Of a stretch of 64,000 nt of DNA, positions 1 to 11,490 are shown piece after piece; within the stretch, counting starts at the first letter, position 1; each line of letters starts with the position of its first letter. The notes beneath the pieces were generated by a model that searched no databases, was not told the origin of the DNA, and worked only from the letters and a program-made list of their open reading frames with translations. The position numbers were made by a program, and so were the translations under genes. The stretch comes from Diadophis punctatus similis (taxonomy: Eukaryota; Chordata; Lepidosauria; Squamata; Dipsadidae). The stretch covers positions 39,640,720 through 39,704,719 of the forward strand of contig JALIGW010000002.1 of NCBI GenBank assembly GCA_023053685.1, written 5' to 3'.

Positions 1-2574
1 GACACAAAAATGGAATTAATATGTTCATATGTTTATGTTTCAAAATTTGGAATTCACAAAGAAGTATCAGCCAACAAGTGATTTCCCTTTCTGGTCAATA
101 AATAACAGAGATGTGCCAATTAATCAGTGCTCCATTGCTCTCCTTTCAAACTGGCAATAAACAAAGACCTTGCTTTGATCTCTTTGGTGTCACCAGTCTT
201 AACAAAAATACAAACAAATCAGAGTGATTTGGGATCATCCATCTCAGGATTCATAATTGAGACTCAGACGCAACATTTAGAAGCATCAAATGGCTGTAGA
301 AGAGCAAAGAAGTTTAATATGTGGAAGACTATATCAAATTACAGAGCACTCTAAAATGGCAAACTTGGTGCTTGTTAAATCTTGTTTGTGGCACAGGTCA
401 TCATCTAACACATGAGGCTAGTATTAATATCCAGTATAGGCACTGGAGAAACATACCAGATGAACAAAACCATACTGAAATATTCCAGAATTCCCAAAAG
501 AGGAAAGAAACTATCTTCCAACACAATGGTTACTGATGCATCTTCATTAAAAAGTTATAGGTTCACAATTCACCGTTCAACTGTCTTAGCCTATTAAAAG
601 GATAACTCTCCCAGAGACCCAAAACATTTTCAAGACAACCAACAGATTATTAGAAGCTCACGGTGTCATTGCGCAAAATTTCTTGAAAGACCTTGAACAA
701 ACCCAAATATCCAGTAATCAAAGAAGTAAAATTGGAGCCATCTATAAAGTATAATGTAAGGATTGTAACAGACATTGTGTAAGACAGGTAGAAAACTAGC
801 AGAACTTATCCACGAACATCAGTCAGAAGATAGTCAGAAGGCAGAATTGTTTTTTATGAGATAAGTGGCCATATAAATTTGACAAGCAATCTTAGAATTT
901 TCTTAATTTCCAAACACATAGATCAATTCAATAATTTGAACAATTCAAACTGTTAATATTTTCGATCAAGCCAAATAAAAAACTGCTAAGATTTTTCCTG
1001 AAAGTCTGGCTCTTTGATATGTTACTCATTAACAAACACATAAACCTTACCTATGTACCATTTAAAAATATAACCAAATAGTCTAGCTCCTTCCTAATAA
1101 CCGGCACCCAAATAAGCAGGAAACACCTCCAGATCAGGAAAGAACAAATACCTTAATTAAACAACTATCAAGGAAAATATCCATTCCAACTAAGATTGGC
1201 AAGGCTAGCTGCTGCAGCAAATATAATTAACCCAAAAACGTTAGTCTTATGCCCTGATGATGTTACCTAACCTAATAATGAAATATCTGTCACAAAGCAA
1301 CCAAGGCCACAGGGTTCCAAGAACCCCAACTAATCAGCCAAAAAAATTACCAAATCAAAAACTGGTCAACTTTAACAAAGAGGCTGCATTATACTTGTGT
1401 GATTGTGTTGTGATGTGATGTGTGATTTATTATTTATTTAGATAATTTATATGGCTGCCTACTCACTTTCAGTGATTCTAGGCGGCTGGATTTAGTATTC
1501 AGCTGGCAGCCAATAAATGGCCTGAAGTATATTCTCTCTGCTGTTACAATACACATACACTTGTCCCTAGCTTTTGAAATGAGACATCACTATATGCAGC
1601 AAAACCTCAGTTACTATTGACAAACTATTAAAAAAGAGTGGACCCATGTTAAATCTGAATGCCTATTAAATCTAAATTTGTATTACTTGCATCTATTTAC
1701 ATTGTTCAGTTAATTATGCAATTGTGATAAAGGGAATCGATACAATAAACCCAATGGGGAGTGGATATACGTGTGTGGTTTGAAAAAATTGTAACTTGTT
1801 CTAAAGTCAGTTAAACTCGAAACTGAAGTTTTAATGCATACATTCATTAAGTCCAACTGGAGTGAGGCAGTATACAAATGGCAGAAACTCTGTAAAGAAA
1901 AGAAAAAATCGGAGAATCAACCAAATTTATTATCCCACATCCAGAGTAAGTATGGTATTAATTTCTTCATACTGAGCAATTTAAAACAAACAGGCGCACC
2001 GAATTTCCCAGAAATTCTGACTTTGCAATGGGCAGTGTGGCAAGCAGCAAGTCATACATATTCATAAATATAGAATTATGTATTCAAACAAGGAAAAACA
2101 CAGAGGTGCATGATAATTTGCATAATTAATTAAGTGAGGGTGTTAGAATAATTATATCTTCACTTCTCTGATGGATGCTGGAAACAAAACACTCTGAACT
2201 ATTTTGTGGGCAGGGAGAACCCACATTTTGAAGGCTGCAAAGGGATTTACCCATTAACTTAGTTTTATACTAACCTTTGGGATTTCAACTATTAATGAGC
2301 TGCTGGTTTCAAATTATTGGTGTCTTTAAAAAGAATCTATTAATAGGGCTTAATTTAGCAAATTAATATAGCATTTTCTCAGAGTCCTTTCTATTTGGCA
2401 TGACCTGACACGATTTCCAATTTTATAACAGTTTAATTATCATAACATCACATATGAATGGACCCTAAACACACAATGACAAAGAAATACATTGTTGGAG
2501 TAGCAACAGTAACATATTTATAAGCCAAGTGTAAGAAAGCATTGTTATACTTTCATGTACAATTTTTCAAATAG
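1..2574. other. Unique AT-rich sequence, no gene seen
   Basis: No recognisable exon, RNA gene or intact repeat. Short open frames (for example 1834-2067 +) resemble no family I know and lack splice context. A degenerate stretch at about 1428-1500 resembles the GCCGCC-type LINE/SINE 3' end seen more clearly at 35.5, 41.9 and 50.9 kb. Confidence 0.5.
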
Positions 2575-2755
2575 CAGATTGTTTAAAAAATTCACAATTA
2601 CAATAATACAAAACTAATACAAACTAAAAAAGAAAAGAAAAAACTTTCTAAAAAATAGAAAGTGCAGGGGAAAAAGAGAAAAAAATATAATAAAGAAAAA
2701 GAAAAACATGTAAAGAAATTATTTCCCTTTTCATCCAAACACATATAAACAATTT
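2575..2755. repeat. A-rich purine tract
   Basis: A-rich sequence with repeated AAAG/AAAAG runs. It lies just beyond the C-terminal end of the minus-strand R4-type LINE fragment, so it may be a 3' UTR, or an older antisense L1 3' UTR. Family not resolved. Confidence 0.4.
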
Positions 2756-2764
2756 TAGTAACTT

Positions 2765-3370
2765 ATCACTTTCTCACATCTGGATTGGGTGGGTCTAGCT
2801 CACACACTGTACAGATGTCCCTGTGCACAATGCTAGCTACTTGGTTATGCTGCTCAGTGTATGTTGTTCTTGCCTGCATCTTGCCCCCTGCCAGGGGTGG
2901 GTTCTGGTTTTCTTCACTGCTGGTTCGCTCAGTGATGCGACACGCCGGCACACATGCGTTGCGTGCTGTGCATGTGCTTTGTGCATGGGCATGCGCATTC
3001 GCAGTGCTAAAAACAGAGCTTTTGCACATACGCAGAGCTAAAAATACAGCTTCTGCACATGCGCAGATGCAAAAAGCAAGATGGTGGCGCCTACGGCGCC
3101 ACCGAGAGAACCAGTTCAGGGGCGTGGCAGGCCTGGGTCACTGCCAGTTCCAGCGACCCAGGCCACCAAGTTACTACCGGTTCTATAGAACCAGTCTGAA
3201 CCGGGAGGAACCCACCTCTGCCCCCTGCCATTATGTATCTCTACACAGTCTGCTTCTTGGGTTTTGTCTAGTGTGGTAGACCCCTGCTTCAACGGATCTG
3301 GTGCTTAAGGCCTGTTCTAATGCTGCTATGATTAGTGCCTCAGTGCTTTCTTTTAGTCCAGCCCTTTCCA
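2765..3370 (-). mobile_element. R4/Rex6-type LINE fragment, split by a MITE
   Basis: Minus-strand translation of 3370-3229 gives a degraded pol segment containing EALIIAALEQALSTRSVEAG then VYHTRQNPRSRLC. After removing the MITE at 2892-3220 it continues as MAGGKMQARTTYTEQHNQVA and SIVHRDICTVCELDPP. This order (acidic helix, zinc-knuckle remnant, YxExHNxVAxIVH) is what I know from the C-terminal part of vertebrate R4/Rex6-type LINEs, just before the restriction-like endonuclease. The zinc knuckle is broken: one expected Cys is Ser and another is Gly. Frameshifts and stops are present. This is a dead relic; clade assignment is from memory of the family and needs a search. Confidence 0.65.
2892..3220. 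mobile_element. hAT MITE, CAGnGGTGG group, copy 1
   Basis: Begins CAGGGGTGGGTTC and ends with its inverted counterpart GAACCCACCTCTG. It is flanked by a perfect 8-bp duplication CCCCCTGC (2884-2891 and 3221-3228). It is GC-rich and includes an AAGATGGTGGCGCC stretch near 3079. It has no transposase, and it interrupts the R4-type LINE fragment. Confidence 0.9.
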
Positions 3371-3654
3371 GTTACTGGTTGGATATCCGATGGACAGAAG
3401 ATAAGGAGCGAAGACCATCAAACAAGAATTATAGCCATTATTAGAGCCTACCTCAGGATCATAAGGTTGGTGAAATGTAACTATTTCTCCACCATTAGTT
3501 TCATCTACAGATAATCATTTGGTGGCCCTATGATGTGTAATTCAGTCCCACCTAGGAGGGAATAATATCATAGATCACTATGGGGTAATTGTGACAAATG
3601 TGCCAGACATCTGAAAGATAAAATCGCTTGCATTCTTTTCCTTGAGACCAGTTT

Positions 3655-3950
3655 CAGTCAGTGTTGCAGAAAGAAAGAGAACCAGTCCATGGCCCATACT
3701 GTGTGGGATGCCTCACAGGATGTTTGGTTCTTTCTTCTTTCCTATTTAATATGTACATGAAACTGATGGATGAAGTGATCTGATGGTTCGAGTGAGATGC
3801 CATCAATATGCAGATGATATACAGCTATATATTTCTACTCCTGGCCTGTTGAGTGATGCCATGGATGTCTTGTTCCTATGTCTGAAAGCTGTAGGGGCCT
3901 GGATGGGGCTCCAACTTAATCCAGGTAAGACTGAATGGCTTTTAATAGAT
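3655..3950 (+). pseudogene. L2-like LINE reverse transcriptase relic
   Basis: In one plus frame the sequence reads RCHQYADDIQLYIST (YADD codons at 3807-3818), followed by a stretch ending GAWMGLQLNPGKTEWLL. These are the catalytic YxDD box and the downstream LNPxKTE motif of an L2-like LINE reverse transcriptase. The N-terminal side is frameshifted and contains stops. It ends where an antisense L2 3' end begins. The exact clade (L2 or a near relative) is inferred. Confidence 0.65.
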
Positions 3951-4045
3951 AGAACAGAATAGAATTCTTTATTGGCCAAGTGTGATTGGACACACAAGGA
4001 ATTTGTCTTCGGTGCATATGCTCTCAGTGTACATAAAAGAAAAGA
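3951..4045 (-). mobile_element. L2 3' end (minus)
   Basis: Reverse complement of the 3' end at 52.66-52.74 kb: shared GCATATGCACC, CCTTGTGTGTCCAATCACAC and TTGGCC, then AAAGAATTCTATTCT with an AATAG-type tail. Only the 3' terminus is present. Confidence 0.75.
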
Positions 4046-5870
4046 TACATTAGACTGAGATGGGGGTGCTAATGAAATTGAACAAATAAATTGAATTGGC
4101 TATATAAATATATATATTATGACTAAATTATTAATATTTCTTAAGAGGCATAAAATAAAATAAAAAGTCTCTAGAATGATTGCAAAGCTAGCAGAAAATA
4201 TTGGATTGCTTAATGTTTCAATTATGTCTCCATTCCCCAAGACTATTGTGGGGGTAATGCATATTTATTTCAAATGGAAAGGACACTTGCTACGGTAGTA
4301 CTGATGCTTTAAAATTTATTAAAATACATTTCAAATTTGTTAAATACATACCTTCTGAGATGTATATAAGAGAGAATTCTAAGCTTAAAATTCACATCCA
4401 CCTTGAGTTAATATTCTTACAAAATGGATCATTAAACTAAATCTTACCTTTTCTTCCATCTTCTTTGTTATTTTTCATTTATGGCACATGTAATATGCAT
4501 TCTCTAGAATTTTGGACTGATGAACACATGAATAAGCCATCATTTCTGCATTTTCAGAAAGCATCATTTTTTACTACATTGTTTACAAGTGATCAACAGC
4601 ACAATCTGATATATGCCCAATCAGAAGTATATTTCATTTTCTTTCAATCAGACATACTCCCATGATTACAGCCTACAGTATAACCTCAGGAGAAATAGGT
4701 TAATATGCTCAATTTCATCTAAATGCACTTTGATTTAACTTAATATAGATTCATTTTATATACCTTTATTTCTTTGTATGCAGAAAGAGAGACTCCACAA
4801 AAGAGATTATAAAGTCCCAGATCACAAATGCAACACTGGCAAGCTGACTGCTTGTCAAGTTTCTCCTCAGTAGACATCGTGAAGGTGAAACATCCCAGAT
4901 ACAACACAAAGGACTAAACTATTACACAGTTTTATGCTAGTTCCCTGAAGGCAGCTTCTCAATTTAAATCCTCACTGGATTTAACTCTGGCGACTTCTCT
5001 TCTTACATTTTCTTTTGGTACCAGTAAACTTGTTTTTGGGTACTCATACTCAATTGAGGTGCCACTGTCTGTTTACATATCCTACAATCTTGCCCAAAAA
5101 AACTCAAGCTACTAATGAAACTCCATCATCAATCTTTCAAAAAACAGAAAGGAACTGAACTTGAATCTCCCTAGTTATAGTCCAGGTTTTCTAAAAAAAT
5201 GTAATTGTCTTTGTATAGGTCACTGGTCCAGAATTCCCAGCTAGCACCTTAGCCTTGGACTGAATTTTTAGTTCTTATAATTTATCCTCTACCCTTAACT
5301 AGCTCTGCACTGTAGTATTCAGGGATTTAATAAAATTCTACCCAAATATTATCATAAGCGTTTTAAACCTATTCAATCAGAGACTAATTTGATTTAATAT
5401 TTTCCATGATCTGTATTTTACAAGCATCAGCATTTTTATTGTAATGTAACCCAAAAAGGTAAAGCAACACAAAACAAACAGGTGGAATAATGGTTGTTTC
5501 TATTAATACTGTATAATACTGCACAGAACTATTGTATACAATATTGTTATTTGCAATGTATGTGTATACAATAGTTTGAAGCGACATGAATGTTTAAAAC
5601 TACCAAAGTCAGCAATCGTATCTTGGTTAATCAAGTTGTTACTTCTAACCCCTTAAATAAAATGCATACATTTATTTTTTAACTGGCAAAATATCCTTAT
5701 ATGTTCTCTTATACATCAGAATTTATGATCCAAATAATATATATATCCTCAACTGTATGGCAGAGTGACGAATCTACAGCTTAATTCTCAATGTTCAAAT
5801 TATCACAATATTCAATATTTTATTTGTTTGCTTGTTTGTTCGTTTATTCATATCTTACCTTTATCATTTT
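4046..5870. other. Unique AT-rich sequence, no gene seen
   Basis: No repeat family or exon recognised. Reading frames are short and random-looking. Confidence 0.5.
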
Positions 5871-6001
5871 TACAGAGGGGTGTGGTGGCTCAGTGACTTA
5901 AGGAGGCTGGAGATGGTGGTTGCTCCAGGGGTTTGAGTCCTAGCACCATCTGGCAGGGTGAGCTCCCATCAGCAGTTTGAAAGCATGTTCTACAGGAGTA
6001 G

Positions 6002-6702
6002 CAGTGGTAGGTTGCTGCTGGTTCGGACCGGTTCGCCCATACTGGTGGTGGAAATTAGCACCCCCTCGCCAAACCGGCAGCGATGGCCGGCTGTCCACGT
6101 CCCCGAACCAGTTCTCTGGTCGCCGCGTCTTGCGCATGTGCAGAGGGTCATTTGTGCGATGTGATGGGGGCGCACGCGCGAGCGAAGCAAGCACGCGTGT
6201 GCAAAACACGCACTTCCGTCGCGATGCAAACTGGTAGGGAAGCGGGGCGGGTTCCTAATTTTTTTACTACCACTCTGTGGGCATGGCTTATTTTGTGGGT
6301 GTGGCTTGCCAGCCATGTGACCGGGTGGGTGTGGCTTGCTGGCCATGTGACAAGGTGGGCGTGGCTTCTCGGACTGCTGAAGGGAGGGGAACTGAGATAG
6401 GTCCTGCCGCCCATTCTTTCAGCGTCTCACGCGCTCCCTCAGCCATCCTCCCATGCTTGGACTCACTGTGGGGTAGGAAGGCAATGCATGCACAGTGCCG
6501 GAAGCTTGGCTTCTGGGCATGCACAGAAGAAATTTTTTTTAGAAATGTAAAAAATTTTTTTAAAAAAATGGCGGCGCCCAGGCACAGGCAACCGACTGCA
6601 CCGGTACTGTGATGTCATCAGCGGACCGCTACCGGTGCTATAGAGTGGACCGCACCGGTAGGAACACACCACTGTAGGGAAGGTAAGTGGAATCCATCCC
6701 TG
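6002..6702. mobile_element. hAT MITE, CAGnGGTGG group, copy 2 (outer)
   Basis: Starts CAGTGGTAGGTTG inside the SINE and ends GGAATCCATCCCTG. Flanks AGGAGTAG (5994-6001) and GTGAGTAG (6703-6710) match at 6 of 8 positions, as expected for an older insertion. Its 3' part is displaced by the inner MITE at 6243-6674. Net length without the insert is about 261 bp. Confidence 0.75.
6243..6674. mobile_element. hAT MITE, CAGnGGTGG group, copy 3 (inner)
   Basis: Flanked by a perfect 8-bp duplication TAGGGAAG (6235-6242 and 6675-6682). It starts CGGGGCGGGTTCC (one base short of the usual CAGGGGCGGG) and ends ACACACCACTG. It is a shorter sister of the copy at 27720-28335, sharing the GGACTGCTGAAGGGAGG block, a GCATGCACAG motif and the AAAATGGCGGCGCC block (6566-6578). 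Confidence 0.9.
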
Positions 6703-6812
6703 GTGAGTAGATGAATAAGTATCACTTCAGTGGGGAGATAAGCTGGCACTTTGTGTGGTGGTTAGAATCCTGCTAGCATTGAACCCTTCCAGTTGTGATG
6801 CCCATTTGCAAG

Positions 6813-6851
6813 GCGGCTTTGGTGGAGGGAGAAGGCCTCCACCAAAGCCGC
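6813..6851. repeat. 15-bp inverted repeat
   Basis: Arms GCGGCTTTGGTGGAG (6813-6827) and its exact reverse complement (6837-6851), separated by 9 bp. A strong hairpin of unknown origin; it may be the core of a small foldback element. Confidence 0.7.
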
Positions 6852-7094
6852 AGAAAGTTGCAGGAAGAGCCATTTGTCTTTCTTTCTGGTGCAAAGCTAG
6901 CTCGCTCTCTTGTGGCACACTGTGGGAAGCAAGCAAGCGTATATCAAACAGAATTGGTAAACAGGCAGCCAAACTACTACTCTGCATTAGCATTGTAGTC
7001 TCCTGGCTAATGTAACAATGCCATACACTAAATAAAACAAATAATTGTTTTTACTAATAACTCAATAGCTATTCAGCACACCTTCCTTCTTCTA

Positions 7095-7235
7095 TTTTCC
7101 CACAACAACAACCCTGTGAGATGCTTTGGGCTGTGACAGAGTGACTGGCCCAAGGTGAACCTGCTGGCTTTCATGGCCAAGGCTGGACTTAAACCCATGG
7201 TCTCAGGCTTTCTAGAATGATGTCTACTAGACCAA
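7095..7235 (-). mobile_element. Old tRNA-derived SINE relic (minus)
   Basis: On the minus strand: box A-like TGGTCTAGTAGACATC, then box B-like GGGTTTAAGTCC, then GCCATGAAAGCC, TTGGGCCAGTCACT and CACAGGGTTGTTGTGGG. This order matches the widespread amniote tRNA SINE with the GGCCAGTCACT core. Diverged, no clear target duplication. Confidence 0.6.
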
Positions 7236-8079
7236 ACCAGTGATGGTAACGGGTATAGGTATAACAGAATGCAGTGAATTTAGAACATTTTACTCTTAAG
7301 CACCATGGACGGACAGTGATACTAACTTATGCTAATTGAAGCAATATATCACACATACACATATAATTCAATAACCAAAAATTGCCTTCAGTATTTTGTC
7401 CCAGGGTGTGATGGTGGTGGTGGTGTGGATCTTTATCTGTTTGAATGCCACTTAAATATTGTTATAAATAACAAGTTGTCAATCTCTAAGATTTAATTCC
7501 TTCTCTGAATTCTGTAGAATGGGGAGCAAAATAATCTAATTTCTAATAATAGCCATGTGCATATTATATCTAGGTTACTTAAAGTAGATTTAAAAAGAGA
7601 TTCTATGAAGCCTGTACAAGCTAATAAGATCTAAGAAGTGGGAACCATTACGAAAAATGGTTTTTAGGAATAAAGTTAGCTTAACGTTTAAGATGCTCAC
7701 CTATGCATTAATAGGAAAGGATAAGTCTTGTGCAATACGTACTATCAAGTGATAAAATGTAGTAGGTTCAGAAGCATTAATTGCAGCTGCTTCTTTTTTC
7801 CTTTTAAAACTAAAAGAATACAAAAGAAATGATTTAGAGTACAGTACCTCTTTAAAAGCTAGGTGATTTTAATATTTTTACTTGCCATAATTGATAGGGT
7901 TTCAGGAATATTTCTCAGCATTAATTTCATATTCCCAAATGTATACATTCACCATTGTTGCATATAAAAAGCATATTTGGGAAAAGTGAATGCAAACAAA
8001 AACATGTATTTTAAAAAAGCATATTTTATCTCATTTGGTCAGGATGATGTATATGCTAAACCGAAATTACAGAGAAAGA
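7236..8079. other. Unique sequence, no gene seen
   Basis: No recognisable coding or repeat signal beyond a short GGT/GGTG run near 7410. Confidence 0.45.
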
Positions 8080-8081
8080 TA

Positions 8082-8508
8082 TCCCATATTTTTGGGAGTA
8101 TAAGATGCACTGGAGTATAAGACGCACGTTAGTTTTTGGGGAGGAAAATAGGGAAAAAATCTAACTACCAGGTATTCATCTGGCTAGTGTCCTTAGTCTG
8201 GTCAGCTTCAGCACATTATTTTATCCCCTGGTTAGGGCTGAAACAAGGAAGTAGGGAATAGCAATGAAAACAACCCTGCTAAGACTCATGGCTGGAAAAA
8301 AACTTCTTTGGAGGGAGTAGGAATGAAAAAATTCTGCAAGCTGGGTAGATACCTTTTTCAGAGGGAGTAGCAATGAAAACAAGCCAGGAAGAGCACCTCT
8401 TTAGGGTTGGGAAAAAAAAGCTTCGAAAAAGCTACATTCGGAGTATAAGATGCACCCAAATTTTCAGCCTCTTTTAGGGGGGTGCGTCTTATACTCCGAA
8501 AAATATGA
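8082..8508. mobile_element. TA-flanked MITE, GGAGTATAAGAYGCAC family, copy 1
   Basis: Terminal inverted repeats: left TCCCATATTTTTGGGAGTAT, right (reverse complement) TCATATTTTTCGGAGTAT, each followed by AAGAYGCAC. TA dinucleotides flank both ends. The interior shares GGTATTCATCTGGCTAG with copy 2. Non-coding. The TA target suggests a Tc1/mariner-like mobiliser; the superfamily is not proven. Confidence 0.75.
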
Positions 8509-9397
8509 TATTTAAGCGAAAGAATAATCTATAATAGGACAAATGGCTTCCTTGTCCCTTTATAAAGAAACATCCAGAGTTGTTAGAAAAGCAATTATTT
8601 ATGGATACTTGAAAGAAAGCTCTTGGGAAGATTCAACAACAGAAGTAAATATTATTACTAAGTCATATTGATCAAGAATAGAAATAATCGTAATATGAAG
8701 AACATCTGCATATTCCCTAGACGATGCTTCAATAGTTTTCCATTCCTCTTCAGAGCACCCAGCATTCATAAAGTAGGAAGAAACACATTTATTGATACCC
8801 TGAAGATGAATTCAATCTGAAGAGGTGTTCTTGAGGGGTAAAGCTGGCATCAGATTAAAAACAAGTCTCCTGCTTCATTTTAAAGACTTACTGAATTGAA
8901 AGCTTCTGCATTGCTTATGATCTGAACATATATGTAGAGTTCCAATAAAAACCTCTCAAATCCCCGATGGTGACAGACCACACGCCATGGCAATCAGTTG
9001 GTGTGCAAGAATAAAGTCACTACTGCTTTTTCCACTGCACCAAAATAGTAGGCATGAACATCCCAAGGGAGTTAGGATAATAGAAAGAGACCAGCTAGGA
9101 GTGAGCACTGGGAAGCTATCAAGGCCTGCAAGGGCTCCATTTATATCACATGGCTTGACATAACCTTTCTCCATTTCTAGGCAAGTCAACTGATTAGAAG
9201 AAGAAGAGAGAACTGATGGCAGTGCTTGACTTAGGATGTGTAAAGGAGGGGATAGTATGACAGGGGGAATGGATGATTATCTCTCATGACTTTTCCCTTT
9301 CTTTGCTATGGCTGCTATTGGGGCTCATCAAGTTGGACCGAAATTGCAGCAAGGAATAGCCCAGACCCCCTGTGACTGCAGGTCTCTCTCTTCCTTT
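8509..9397. other. Unique sequence, no gene seen
   Basis: No supported gene. Frames at 8956-9189 (-) and 9284-9493 (-) match nothing known to me. Confidence 0.45.
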
Positions 9398-9963
9398 AAT
9401 ATTTGTATGCTTTATACTATCACATGTGGTGGTCCTGTCCAGAGGCAAAAAGATACTGGAGTACGATACAAACATGGATCCAAGAAATAGCAAATGTGCA
9501 AATTGAATTTAAACCAGATATGTATGTATTAGGAATCATTAGAGGACAATGGGCTAAAGAAATTCAATATCTCATAATACATATTCTGACAGCAGCTAGA
9601 ATAGCCTTCGCACAAGTATGGAAATCTGAAAGCTGTCCCCCGGAAAATATGATAATAAAAATAATAATGGAATGCGCAGAAATGGTGAAATTGACGTTAG
9701 AACTACAAAATCGTGAAGAAAAAGAATACTATATAGTATGGAGAAAACTGTACAACTGGTTAGAAACCAGAAAAAATAAGTAAATGTTTATATAAATGTA
9801 AATGTAAATATTACTCATAATGTAAATGTGATGGAATAATATATATGCTATATATAAATAACCAATTAATTGTCGATGTCACAGAAATGAAGAATATGAA
9901 TGTATATGTATGGTTTTAAAGTTAAAATCTAATAAATAAATTAAAAAAATATTTGTATGCTTT
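9398..9963 (+). mobile_element. 5'-truncated L1 with target-site duplication
   Basis: The duplicated target AATATTTGTATGCTTT lies at 9398-9413 and again at 9948-9963, bracketing a 534-bp insert (9414-9947) that ends in an A-rich tail. The insert encodes the C-terminal end of L1 ORF2 followed by a 3' UTR. The intact 16-bp duplication indicates a fairly recent insertion. Confidence 0.9.
9414..9783 (+). pseudogene. L1 ORF2 C-terminal remnant
   Basis: Reads YHMWWSCPEAKRYWSTIQTW then a long helical C-terminal tail ending NWLETRKNK. The HMWWxCPxxKxxW motif is the Cys-rich C-terminal signature of squamate L1 ORF2. About 120 codons are open, so little decay, but endonuclease and reverse transcriptase domains are absent, so it cannot be autonomous. 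The start codon in this frame (9403) belongs to the target duplication and is accidental. Related relics lie at 18490-18728 (-) and 63485-64000 (-). Confidence 0.85.
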
Positions 9964-9999
9964 GATTTTGAAATACACGGTTGAATCCTGTAGAGATGT

Positions 10000-10123
<124 letters not shown>

Positions 10124-10242
10124 GAGTTGGAAGGGACCTTGGAGGTCTCCTAGTCCAACCCCCTGCTTAGGCAGGAAACCCTACACTACTTCAGACAAAT
10201 GGTTATCCAACATCTTATTAAAAACATCCAGTGTTGGAGCAT

Positions 10243-11286
10243 TCACAACTTCTGGAGGCAAGCTGTTCCACTGATTAATTGTTCTGTCAGAAAATTTCTC
10301 CTTAGTTCTAACTTGCTTCTCTCCTTGATTAGTTTCCACCCATTGCTTCTTGTTCTACCATCAGGTGCTTTGGCGAATAGTTTGACTCCCTCTTCTTTGT
10401 GGCAACCCCTGAGATATTGGAACACTGCTATCATGTCTCCCCTGGTCCTTCTTTTCCTTAAACTAGACATACCCAGTTCCTGCAACCGTTCTTCATATGT
10501 TTTAGCCTCCAGTCCCCTAATCATCTTTGTTGCTCTTCTCTGCACTCTTTCCAGAGTCTCAACATCCCTTTTTACAATGTGTCGACCAAAACTGAATGCA
10601 GTATTCCAAGTGTGGCCTTACCAAGGCATTATAAAGTGGTATTAATACTTCGCGTGATCTTGATTCTATCCCTCTGTTAATGCAGCCTAGAACTGTGTTG
10701 GCTTTTTTGGCAGCTGCTGCACACTGCTGGCTCATATTTAAACGGTTGTCCACTAGGACTCCAAGATCCCTCTCACAGTTACTACTGTTGAGCAAGGTAC
10801 CACATATACTGTACCTGTGCATTTTGTTTTTCTTGCCTAAATGTAGAACCTTACTTTTTTCACCATTGAATTTCATTTTGTTTGATAGCGCCCAATGTTC
10901 AAGTCTGTCAAGATCCTTCTGAATCTTGAACCTATCTTCTGGAGAGTTGGCTATTCCTGCCAGTTTGGTGTCATCTGCAAATTTGATGAGTTCCCCATCT
11001 ATCCCCTCGTCCAAGTCGTTGATGAAGATGTTGAAGAGTACTGGGCCTAAAACAGAGCCTTGGGGTACTCCACTGCAACTTCCCTCCATGTAGATGCAGT
11101 TCCATTGAGCACTACTCGTTGAGTGCGGTTGATCAGCCAGTTTTGAATCCATCTGGTGGTGTTGCTGTCTAACCCACATTTTTCTACTTTATCTAGTAAT
11201 AGGTTATGGTCTACTTTATCAAATGCCTTACTGAAGTCCAAGTAAGCTATATCAACAGCATTCCCCTGGTCCACTAATTTTGTCAC
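10243..11286 (-). pseudogene. CR1 reverse transcriptase pseudogene (minus)
   Basis: Three overlapping frames together give a CR1 RT. 11286-11047: MTKLVDQGNAVDIAYLDFSK and AFDKVDHNLLL (RT palm block A). 11179-10559: SGVPQGSVLGP, then KFADDTKLAG with the catalytic FADD at 10970-10981, then the [11 protein letters not shown] block. 10545-10243: [24 protein letters not shown] and the C-terminal end. At least two frameshifts separate them; the one near 11080 looks like loss of one base in GAAGTTGCAGTGG compared with the copy at 16500. Upstream endonuclease is missing. Non-functional. Confidence 0.9.
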
Positions 11287-11447
11287 TTTGTCAAAGAGTG
11301 CAATAAGATTAGTCTGACATGATCTGTTTTTGACAAATCCATGTTGGCTTTTGGTTATTACTTTGTTTGCTTCTAGGTGTTCATTGATTTGTTGCTTGAT
11401 TATCTTTTCCAGAATCTTCCCTGGTATTGAGGTCAGGCTGATAGGTC

Positions 11448-11490
11448 TCTAGTTATTCCATATCTTGAAGGAAGATATGGAATAACTAGA
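11448..11490. repeat. 19-bp inverted repeat at CR1 5' junction
   Basis: TCTAGTTATTCCATATCTT (11448-11466) and its exact reverse complement (11472-11490) with a 5-bp loop, exactly at the truncated 5' end of the CR1 copy. Confidence 0.85.

Larger units (their letters stand above)
5879..6760 (+). mobile_element. tRNA-derived SINE with nested MITEs
   Basis: The head at 5879-5990 has a box A-like TGGCTCAGTGACTTAAGG and a box B-like GGGTTTGAGTCC, then CAGGGTGAGCTCCCATCAGC and GTTTGAAAGCATG. This matches a common reptile tRNA-SINE. The SINE body resumes at about 6703 with GAGTAGATGAATAAGTA, exactly after the outer MITE. The SINE's 3' limit is uncertain (about 6760). Confidence 0.75.

Noticed and set aside
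5940..6672. Many overlapping open frames of 66-118 codons on both strands
   Set aside because: They fall in GC-rich, partly palindromic MITE sequence; low stop-codon frequency there makes chance frames long.
10559..11286. Active reverse transcriptase gene
   Set aside because: Catalytic FADD is present, but frameshifts and 5' truncation make it a dead CR1 copy.
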